The notes beneath the pieces are model-generated. The model searched no databases and was not told where the DNA came from. It saw only the letters and a list, made by a program, of their open reading frames with translations. The position numbers were made by a program, and so were the translations under genes. A stretch of 19,161 bases of DNA, taken from Flemingiibacterium sp045649205. Its GTDB lineage: Bacteria; Bacillota; Clostridia; Oscillospirales; CAG-272. The DNA lies in the NCBI GenBank assembly GCA_045649205.1, contig JAZRPJ010000069.1, forward strand, positions 1 through 19,161, in the 5' to 3' direction. The stretch's first letter is position 1. Each line of letters starts with the position of its first letter. Positions 12,924 through 19,161 of the stretch are shown piece after piece.

Positions 12924-15701
12924 TTATTCGGCGGTATTGCCGCTTCCGCAGCACTTTTTGTATTTCTTACCGCTTCCGCAGGGGCAGGGATCGTTTCTGC
13001 CCACCTTAACATTTGACTTGGCGGTGGCACTTACGATCCCCGAAGCCGCGGCAGAAGCTCCTGCAGGACGGGACTGCACTCCACCGGCAAAGCCCTCGGA
13101 GGTTGCTCTTGCCACCTCCACGCGCTTTATTTCCTCCTGCATCTTTGTGGGGATAGCAAGGACAGTACGCATGGTATCCTCACGGATCTGGGCTACCATG
13201 TCGTCAAACATATTCGAGCCAACAAAACGGTATTCGTTTATAGGGTCACGCTGTGCATATGCCTGAAGTCCGATAGAGCCGCGAAGGTCGTCCATTGCAT
13301 CGATATGGTTCATCCAATTTGTGTCGACCGCACGGAGAAGGAGCGCACGCTCGATTTCACGCATACGCTCACCAAATACTTCTTCTTTGGAAGCGTAGAG
13401 CTTGTTAGCACGCTCATGGAGCAGTGCGGAAATATCCTCAGCCTTGGCATTTGCAAGATCATTATCCGAATATTTGAAGTCTTCAGCTGTGCAGAGAAGA
13501 CCGAAGAAATAGTTGCGAAGACCGTCAAGATTCCAATCGGCACTGGTTTCGCCGGAAATGAAGTTTGCTACCGCATTGTCGATGGTTTCGTCGATCATCG
13601 AACGCACGGTTTCTTTGAGATCTGCACCGTCAAGCACATTTCTTCTTTGACCGTAGATAATATTTCTCTGCTGATTCATTACGTCATCATAACTTAAGAC
13701 ATTCTTACGGCGCTGGAAGTTGGCGTCCTCAAGACGCTTTTGCGCACCTTCGATGGCGTTTGAAAGAATATTTGCGTCGATGGGCTGATCCTCTTCAAGA
13801 CCAAGCTTTTCAACAACGCCGAGAACTCTCTCGCTGCCAAAAAGACGCATAAGATCGTCCTCTAAAGAAAGGAAGAATCTTGATTCGCCGGGGTCACCCT
13901 GACGTCCGGAGCGACCGCGAAGCTGATTGTCGATACGGCGGCTTTCGTGACGCTCTGTACCGATGATGAAAAGTCCGCCTGCCTCACGAACCTTGTCGGC
14001 TTCGGGGGCAATCTCAAGTTTGTATTTTTCAAGAGCCTCGTGATACTTTGCACGGGCTTCGAGGACGATATCCTCAACCTCGTCGGACATACCCACAGCA
14101 AGCACGATCACGGATTCATCGTAACCCATGCGGCGAAGATCGCCCTTTGCAAGGAAGTCTGCGTTACCGCCAAGCATAATGTCCGTACCGCGTCCTGCCA
14201 TGTTGGTGGAGATGGTAACCGCGCCGAGCTTACCTGCCTGAGCAACGATTTCAGCTTCCTTTTCATGGTATTTTGCATTGAGGACAACGTGAGGGATTCC
14301 GTTTAACTTAAGCTTCTTTGAAAGTTCCTCTGATTTTTCGATGGATACAGTGCCGACGAGAACAGGCTGTCCCTTTTCGTGGCAGGCTTTGATTTGCTCG
14401 ATGATCGCGTTATATTTCCCACGGACGGTTTTGTAAACTACGTCACTGTGGTCACGGCGGATCATGGGCATATTTGTGGGGACTTCCACAACGTCAAGAG
14501 AATAAATTTCTCTGAATTCATTTTCCTCTGTAAGGGCAGTACCGGTCATACCGGAAAGCTTTTTATAAAGACGGAAGAAATTCTGGAAGGTTATGGTTGC
14601 AAGAGTCTTTGACTCTTTCTGAATATCAACGTGCTCTTTCGCCTCGATTGCCTGATGAAGACCGTCGGAATAGCGGCGTCCTGGCATTACACGGCCGGTA
14701 AATTCGTCGACAATAAGCACTTCGCCTTCCTTGACGATGTAGTTTACATCCTTCTGCATCGAACCGTGAGCCTTGATTGCCTGGTTGATATGGTGGGACA
14801 AAGTTGAGTTTTCGGGATCGGAAAGATTTTCCACCTCGAAAAAGTCCTCTGCCTTTTTAATGCCGCTTGCGGTAAGGGTAACGTTTTTCGCCTTTTCGTC
14901 TACGATATAGTCTGCATCGATGTCGTCGTCAAGTTCCTTGGAATCAAGCTCCTTGATTACGAATTTACGGAGGGTACGAACAAATTTGTCCGCTCTGTCG
15001 TAAAGATCGGTGGATTTTGCGCCCTCGCCGGAGATGATAAGGGGGGTTCTCGCCTCATCAATAAGGATAGAGTCAACTTCATCCACAATAGCAAAGGTGT
15101 GTCCGCGCTGTACGAGCTGATGCTTGTAGGTTACCATGTTATCGCGCAGATAGTCAAAGCCAAGTTCGTTGTTGGTGCAGTAGGTGATATCAGCGTTGTA
15201 AGCGTTACGCTTTGCATCCTTTGTCTGGTCGTGAACGATAAGACCGGTGGTAAGTCCCAGGAAGCCGTAGACCTTGCTCATTTCCTCGCTTCCGCATTTT
15301 GCAAGATATTCGTTTACAGTAACGATATGCACACCGTTCCCGGTAAGTGCGTTAAGGTATGCGGGGAGAGTAGCAACGAGAGTTTTACCCTCACCGGTCT
15401 TCATCTCCGCAATTCTGCCCTGATGAAGTATGATACCGCCGAGGAGCTGTACTCTGAAGGGACGCTTGCCAAGTACACGGTCTGCAGCTTCTCTTACCGT
15501 TGCGAAAGCCTCGGGGAGAATATCGTCGAGAGTTTCGCCGCTTGCTAAGCGTTCTTTTAATTTATCGGTCATACCGCGAAGTTCCGCATTGCTCATAGCC
15601 TTGTAGCTGTCGGCCATGGCTTCGATTTTATCGACGATGGGAATTAATTTCTTAATCTGTCTGTCGCTGTATGTTCCGAAAATTTTGTTTAATAAATTCA
15701 T
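12924..15701 (-). CDS. secA: Preprotein translocase ATPase SecA
   Basis: SecA is the motor that drives unfolded preproteins through SecYEG at the inner face of the membrane. The 925-residue protein has the complete family layout: N-terminal MNLLNKIFGTYSDRQIKK, Walker A MKTGEGKT (100-107), FDYLRDNM, Walker B region VDEVDSILIDEARTPL (206-220), preprotein cross-linking domain, GRGTDI and the second RecA-like domain with QLRGRSGRQGDPG, helical wing and scaffold, a linker rich in Ala/Gly/Ser, and a C-terminal SEC-C zinc finger CPCGSGKKYKKCC (906-918) that binds SecB or ribosomes in other species. The motif VNDYLA of most relatives is VNEYLA here, a mild change. The start has GGAG nearby, and a terminator follows. 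It is encoded as a single housekeeping unit. Confidence 0.99.
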   Translation of the reverse strand: MNLLNKIFGTYSDRQIKKLIPIVDKIEAMADSYKAMSNAELRGMTDKLKERLASGETLDDILPEAFATVREAADRVLGKRPFRVQLLGGIILHQGRIAEMKTGEGKTLVATLPAYLNALTGNGVHIVTVNEYLAKCGSEEMSKVYGFLGLTTGLIVHDQTKDAKRNAYNADITYCTNNELGFDYLRDNMVTYKHQLVQRGHTFAIVDEVDSILIDEARTPLIISGEGAKSTDLYDRADKFVRTLRKFVIKELDSKELDDDIDADYIVDEKAKNVTLTASGIKKAEDFFEVENLSDPENSTLSHHINQAIKAHGSMQKDVNYIVKEGEVLIVDEFTGRVMPGRRYSDGLHQAIEAKEHVDIQKESKTLATITFQNFFRLYKKLSGMTGTALTEENEFREIYSLDVVEVPTNMPMIRRDHSDVVYKTVRGKYNAIIEQIKACHEKGQPVLVGTVSIEKSEELSKKLKLNGIPHVVLNAKYHEKEAEIVAQAGKLGAVTISTNMAGRGTDIMLGGNADFLAKGDLRRMGYDESVIVLAVGMSDEVEDIVLEARAKYHEALEKYKLEIAPEADKVREAGGLFIIGTERHESRRIDNQLRGRSGRQGDPGESRFFLSLEDDLMRLFGSERVLGVVEKLGLEEDQPIDANILSNAIEGAQKRLEDANFQRRKNVLSYDDVMNQQRNIIYGQRRNVLDGADLKETVRSMIDETIDNAVANFISGETSADWNLDGLRNYFFGLLCTAEDFKYSDNDLANAKAEDISALLHERANKLYASKEEVFGERMREIERALLLRAVDTNWMNHIDAMDDLRGSIGLQAYAQRDPINEYRFVGSNMFDDMVAQIREDTMRTVLAIPTKMQEEIKRVEVARATSEGFAGGVQSRPAGASAAASGIVSATAKSNVKVGRNDPCPCGSGKKYKKCCGSGNTAE

Positions 15702-15824
15702 GTATATTTCTCCATCCTCTGATGAGTATTTTCCTTAATATAAAAGCACATATATAATTTATTATACTATATTATTTCTTAAATTGCTATAAATAATTGT
15801 AAACTTTTAAAGGATTTTATGAAA
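15702..15824. other. AT-rich intergenic region with weak candidate secA promoter
   Basis: The minus strand carries TATAAT (complement of 15763-15768), about 60 bases before the secA start, but no good -35 at 16-18 bases. The stretch after the DUF2079 gene stop (15825) shows no hairpin plus T run, so read-through into secA is possible. Nothing else is evident. Confidence 0.3.
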
Positions 15825-17690
15825 TTATTCTGTTTTTATGTAAATTGCAAGTTTATCGGGGACAAGGGAGATAAGTTCGTAGCCGTTTGCGGCAAGTTTT
15901 TCGAGAAAAGCCTCGTATCCGTCCGCAGCATCTGTGTGGAATTTTTGGTAGCTTGCGGTGTCACCCACTCCTATGGCAATGTAGTCACATGAGAAAATCT
16001 GTTCCTCAGAGGCATATTTTATGTCATACACGGTATCTCGCCGGGAAAGGGGAGTGGAATAGAATGTGGTTGTTGCCACAGAGGCGTCATCGGGAATCAC
16101 AGCGAGGGTTTCGCGCAGTTCCTTGTGGACCGCTTCGTATTTTAGGCTTCTGTCTATATGGCTGTTCGCCCTCGGCATTATGAATCCGGTGAAGCCGAAA
16201 ATGCTTACGGTTAGTGCCAAGGTCAGGGTCGCCGTACGTATCATTTTTACTTTGATTTCCGAAAGATTGATAGCCGTAAGGTAAATGAGGCAGGCGAAAG
16301 AACCGTAGGAATACTGGAAGAAAATATCGTGCTGATAGACGTAATCGGACATGAGATTGACGAGAATATAGGGGATAAAAAGTATGAAACGCTCATAACG
16401 TCTTGTCATGAAGGTAAGACCGCCGAGAGGGAGTAATGTGGCGAGAATATATGTGCCCTTTTCGGCATCGAAGCATTCAAAGAGAGCCTTCATGGGGCAG
16501 ACCAAAACGCCGATTATTACAGACAACAGAGAATCGGAGTCGCCGTACATTAAATTGTCGTAACGGTAGGTCATAACTCCGTCGCCATAGGTATCGAGAT
16601 ACCATGTGGCAGCGAGAAACCACGCTACAGCAGCGAGCATAAGTGAGCATCCGACGATGAGATTACGCTTTGAGCTTTTAAGCTTCGGAAGTGAGCTTAC
16701 GATGAGGAAGAGTGCGATTACCGCCACATAAACTGCCGCATCCTCTTTGACGGAGAGTGTTAGAAGAGCCGCGACGATAGTTATAATAAGATTTTTCCTG
16801 TCAATGCCGTAGAATAGCCAAAGTATAAGCGGAGTTAGAAAAGCATTTTCGTGAATATCGTAGCTTACGCCGCCGGCATATAAGGGTGCTGCCAGCATTA
16901 TGGCGGTCAGCACTAACTTATATTTGGAATTAAGTCCGTGCAGAGTACATATTTTCCATAGAGGGATCACCGCCGAGGCGAGGATCGCCGCCTGGGCTAT
17001 CTGTAAGGTTGCCGGATGGGGAAAGATAAAATAAAAGGGAAGGATGATATAGTAAATGGGCGAAACATGAACCGCGAAATGGGAAAGCTCACCGGCGCGT
17101 TCAAGGGTGGTGACCGGAAGTCCTGTTGTTTTCATAGAGTGGAACATCTGAGCAAAGATACCGAAATCGTATGTAGGGGTGGAGAAGCACAGAACTCTCG
17201 CCACCGTCCACCATGCCACAATGACGAAAAATATGAGCGTTAAGACAGCGGCGGCTATAATACAGATGTTTTTCACGGTCCTGCTTTCTTCAATTGGCGC
17301 TGTTTCCTTGTCGGCGCCGTTCCACCCGAACCGGGCATAAGTCAGAGCTAAAAACGTAATTGCAGCGCATCCCAGCATGAAGGGCAGAGTAAAGGATGAA
17401 AAAAGTGCAGTCAGCGAAAAAAGACAGACATCACCGGCAAGAATGATGCGTTCGTATTTTATGCTGATGCGCGCATTTCCGGTAAGAAAGTCCGCAAGGA
17501 ACAGTAAAATAAAGCATACCCCTAAAATTATCGGAAGGCTGACCTGAAGCATTTCTCCTATAACCTCAGTGCCGTCAAGGCTTTTTTTACCGCCTGGCAA
17601 GAGAATATACCCGACATTCACAGCTGTCATCCACGAGATGATAAGACGCCGGACAATGTCCCCGAAAGACGGGATGCGGAGCTTAAACAT
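15825..17690 (-). CDS. DUF2079 family polytopic membrane protein
   Basis: The 621-residue protein has about a dozen transmembrane segments. It matches the DUF2079 pattern I know: a conserved segment TYDFGIFAQMFHSMKTTGLP, LSHFAVHVSPIYYIILPFYFIFPHPATLQIAQA, then SYDIHENAFLTPLILWLFYG, and a C-terminal soluble part of about 100 residues with LRETLAVIPDDASVATTTFYSTPLSRRDTVY. Acidic residues at DFG and the His of FAVHVSP lie near the membrane face, as in GT-C glycosyltransferases, so a lipid-linked glycosyl transfer role is often suspected but unproven. The start at 17690 has AAAGGAGAG. The metY terminator ends just 18 bases upstream, so its own promoter would have to overlap that hairpin or lie further back. 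Several Tyr/Trp-rich loops are visible; no known catalytic motif is complete. Confidence 0.83.
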   Translation of the reverse strand: MFKLRIPSFGDIVRRLIISWMTAVNVGYILLPGGKKSLDGTEVIGEMLQVSLPIILGVCFILLFLADFLTGNARISIKYERIILAGDVCLFSLTALFSSFTLPFMLGCAAITFLALTYARFGWNGADKETAPIEESRTVKNICIIAAAVLTLIFFVIVAWWTVARVLCFSTPTYDFGIFAQMFHSMKTTGLPVTTLERAGELSHFAVHVSPIYYIILPFYFIFPHPATLQIAQAAILASAVIPLWKICTLHGLNSKYKLVLTAIMLAAPLYAGGVSYDIHENAFLTPLILWLFYGIDRKNLIITIVAALLTLSVKEDAAVYVAVIALFLIVSSLPKLKSSKRNLIVGCSLMLAAVAWFLAATWYLDTYGDGVMTYRYDNLMYGDSDSLLSVIIGVLVCPMKALFECFDAEKGTYILATLLPLGGLTFMTRRYERFILFIPYILVNLMSDYVYQHDIFFQYSYGSFACLIYLTAINLSEIKVKMIRTATLTLALTVSIFGFTGFIMPRANSHIDRSLKYEAVHKELRETLAVIPDDASVATTTFYSTPLSRRDTVYDIKYASEEQIFSCDYIAIGVGDTASYQKFHTDAADGYEAFLEKLAANGYELISLVPDKLAIYIKTE

Positions 17691-17707
17691 TTAACTCTCC
17701 TTTCCTC

Positions 17708-17742
17708 AAAAAACTGCTGTACGATGAAGAACCGTACAGCAG
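17708..17742 (-). terminator. Rho-independent terminator of metY
   Basis: CTGCTGTACG (17714-17723) pairs perfectly with CGTACAGCAG (17733-17742) around a 9-base loop. On the minus strand six Ts follow (complement of 17713-17708). The ribosome binding site of the DUF2079 gene comes immediately after. Confidence 0.93.
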
Positions 17743-17813
17743 CTTGTAAAATCATGAAAACGACTCTTGTACGTGTATAGTTCGGTGAAATTTTACCTAT
17801 GGGATATACACGG

Positions 17814-19091
17814 TTATAACTGCGCTAAAGCCTGCTCGATGTCGGCGATGATGTCGGAAACGTCCTCGATACCTACAGAAAGACGGATAAGGTCGGGCAT
17901 TACGCCTGCGGCAATGAGCTGTTCATCGGTCATCTGACGGTGAGTTGTACTTGCAGGGTGGAGAAGACAAGTGCGTGCATCGGCAACGTGGGTTACGATA
18001 GCACCGAGCTTCAGACTGTCCATAAACTTGGTAGCCGCCGCACGTCCTCCTGCAACTCCAAAGGATACGACGCCGGAAGTACCGTTCGGCAGGTACTTCT
18101 TTGCAAGCTCATAGTACTTGTTGGATTCGAGTCCGGGGTAGTTGACCCAGGTAACTTTATCGTTAGCTTCAAGATATTTTGCCACCTCAAGTGCATTCTT
18201 GCAGTGACGCTCAACACGCAGAGCCAAGGTTTCAAGACCGAGGTTGAGAAGAAATGCATTCTGGGGGGATTGTATGGAACCAAGGTCACGCATTAACTGT
18301 GCGGTTGCCTTGGTGATGTATCCGGCTTTGCCGAAATCCTTGGCATAAGTTACGCCGTGGTAGGATTCGTCGGGAGTGGTAAGCCCCGGGAATTTGTCAG
18401 CGTGTGCAAGCCAGTCGAAGTTGCCGCTATCAACGATGCATCCGCCTACTGCGGTTGCGTGACCGTCCATGTACTTTGTAGTGGAATGGATAACGATATC
18501 CGCACCGAATTCAAAGGGACGGCAGTTGATAGGGGTGGGGAAGGTATTGTCGACGATCAGCGGAACGCCGTGAGCGTGAGCCTGACGGGCGAATTTCTCA
18601 ATATCAAGGACGATAAGTGCAGGGTTTGCCAAGGTTTCGGTGAATACTGCCTTGGTGTTGGGCTTGAAAGCCGCCGCAAGCTCTTCCTCGGTAATGTCGG
18701 GGTGAACGAAGGTGGCATCAATGCCCATGCGGCGCATAGTCACGTCGATAAGATTGAAGCTGCCGCCGTAGATAGCGGAGGAAGCAATAATATGATCGCC
18801 TGTACCTGCGATATTGAAAATTGAGAAGAAGGTTGCCGCCTGACCGGAGGAGGTGAGCATTGCCGCAACACCGCCCTCAAGGGCGCATATCTTTGCCGCT
18901 ACCGCATCATTGGTGGGGTTCTGAAGTCTTGTATAGAAATAACCGCTTTCGGAGAGGTCGAAAAGTCTGCCCATCTGCTCACTGGATTCATATTTGAAGG
19001 TGGTGGACTGATAAATAGGAAGTACGCGAGCCTCGCCGTTGCCGGGAGTGTAGCCTGCCTGAACGCAGTTTGTATTGATCTTGTAGGACAT
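17814..19091 (-). CDS. metY: O-acetylhomoserine sulfhydrylase (aminocarboxypropyltransferase)
   Basis: This PLP enzyme of the Cys/Met gamma family makes homocysteine from O-acetyl-L-homoserine and sulfide, or uses methanethiol directly, in methionine biosynthesis in the cytoplasm. The 425-residue length is normal for MetY, longer than the 380-400 residues of cystathionine gamma-synthase. Visible are YTRLQNPTNDAVAAKICALEGG (53-74), the cofactor-contacting SSGQAA (81-86), DNTFPTP (181-187), and the PLP lysine Lys206 in IHSTTKYMDGH. An insert after the lysine (about 222-255, FDWLAHADKFPGLTTPDESYHGVTY) is characteristic of this subgroup. AAAGGAA precedes the start, only 17 bases after the stop of the upstream gene, so the two are probably co-transcribed. 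A strong terminator follows. Confidence 0.95.
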   Translation of the reverse strand: MSYKINTNCVQAGYTPGNGEARVLPIYQSTTFKYESSEQMGRLFDLSESGYFYTRLQNPTNDAVAAKICALEGGVAAMLTSSGQAATFFSIFNIAGTGDHIIASSAIYGGSFNLIDVTMRRMGIDATFVHPDITEEELAAAFKPNTKAVFTETLANPALIVLDIEKFARQAHAHGVPLIVDNTFPTPINCRPFEFGADIVIHSTTKYMDGHATAVGGCIVDSGNFDWLAHADKFPGLTTPDESYHGVTYAKDFGKAGYITKATAQLMRDLGSIQSPQNAFLLNLGLETLALRVERHCKNALEVAKYLEANDKVTWVNYPGLESNKYYELAKKYLPNGTSGVVSFGVAGGRAAATKFMDSLKLGAIVTHVADARTCLLHPASTTHRQMTDEQLIAAGVMPDLIRLSVGIEDVSDIIADIEQALAQL

Positions 19092-19108
19092 GGGAGCTGT
19101 TCCTTTCT

Positions 19109-19161
19109 TTATTTAGCCGGCTTGTAGCCGTCTTTTAATGTAACCACACGGTTGAAAATTT
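19109..19161 (-). CDS. glnS: Probable glutaminyl-tRNA synthetase, last 16 residues (partial)
   Basis: Only the 3' end is in the window: IFNRVVTLKDGYKPAK followed by TAA (complement of 19111-19109). It resembles the closing FNRTVGLRD of bacterial GlnRS, which charges tRNA-Gln. The fragment is too short for certainty. It lies 17 bases before the metY start, whose ribosome binding site overlaps the gap. If right, the organism uses a direct GlnRS, which is less common than the GatCAB route in Firmicutes, although some Clostridia have it. Confidence 0.6.
   Translation of the reverse strand, partial: IFNRVVTLKDGYKPAK

Noticed and set aside
13862..15548. Several plus-strand and alternate-frame open frames over secA
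   Set aside because: Shadows of a complete, unmistakable SecA coding sequence.

Overview
The window looks like a chromosomal segment of an anaerobic, probably gut-dwelling Clostridia-type Firmicute. The reasons are consistent AGG/GGAG-type ribosome binding sites, TTGACA/TATAAT promoters, a DUF4830 protein, a SecA with a C-terminal SEC-C zinc finger, and a carbohydrate-foraging gene set. This is an inference: no rRNA or other marker is present, and I ran no search.

Left part (1-5693), all on the minus strand. nagA (GlcNAc-6-P deacetylase) and nagB (GlcN-6-P deaminase) have their own promoter. Downstream lie two tandem paralogues of an uncharacterised TIM-barrel-like, GH20-reminiscent family, driven by two tandem promoters, and then the N-terminal 440 residues of a GH2 beta-galactosidase-type enzyme that runs off the left edge. 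Together they suggest intracellular breakdown of galactose- and GlcNAc-containing glycans, with GlcNAc-6-P entering glycolysis as fructose-6-P.

Centre (5844-6158). A complete tRNA-Arg(ACG) gene with a consensus promoter and a strong terminator is followed by a gene-poor 146-bp stretch that carries a copy of 14 bases of the tRNA T-arm.

Accessory island (6159-10248). An AraC-family regulator is divergent from a three-gene operon: a lipoprotein with a sialidase-like beta-propeller, a near-duplicate (about 83% identical) without a signal peptide, and a class II pyruvate aldolase of the HpcH/HpaI family. The divergent promoter region contains two 18-bp direct repeats exactly 21 bp apart, the second touching the -35 box, which is the usual geometry of an AraC-type operator. 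The module reads as 'surface enzyme, cytoplasmic enzyme, aldolase' for an unknown 2-keto-3-deoxy acid or similar sugar acid. It is the best candidate in the window for an undescribed system.

Right part (10328-19161), mostly housekeeping. It holds a DUF4830 membrane-anchored protein (+), then on the minus strand a translationally coupled pair of polytopic membrane proteins built from three copies of one module, secA, a DUF2079 polytopic membrane protein, metY (O-acetylhomoserine sulfhydrylase), and the last codons of a gene that is probably glutaminyl-tRNA synthetase. Terminator hairpins separate most of these units. No intergenic stretch exceeds 300 bases, and I see no CRISPR array, insertion sequence, rRNA or classical riboswitch.
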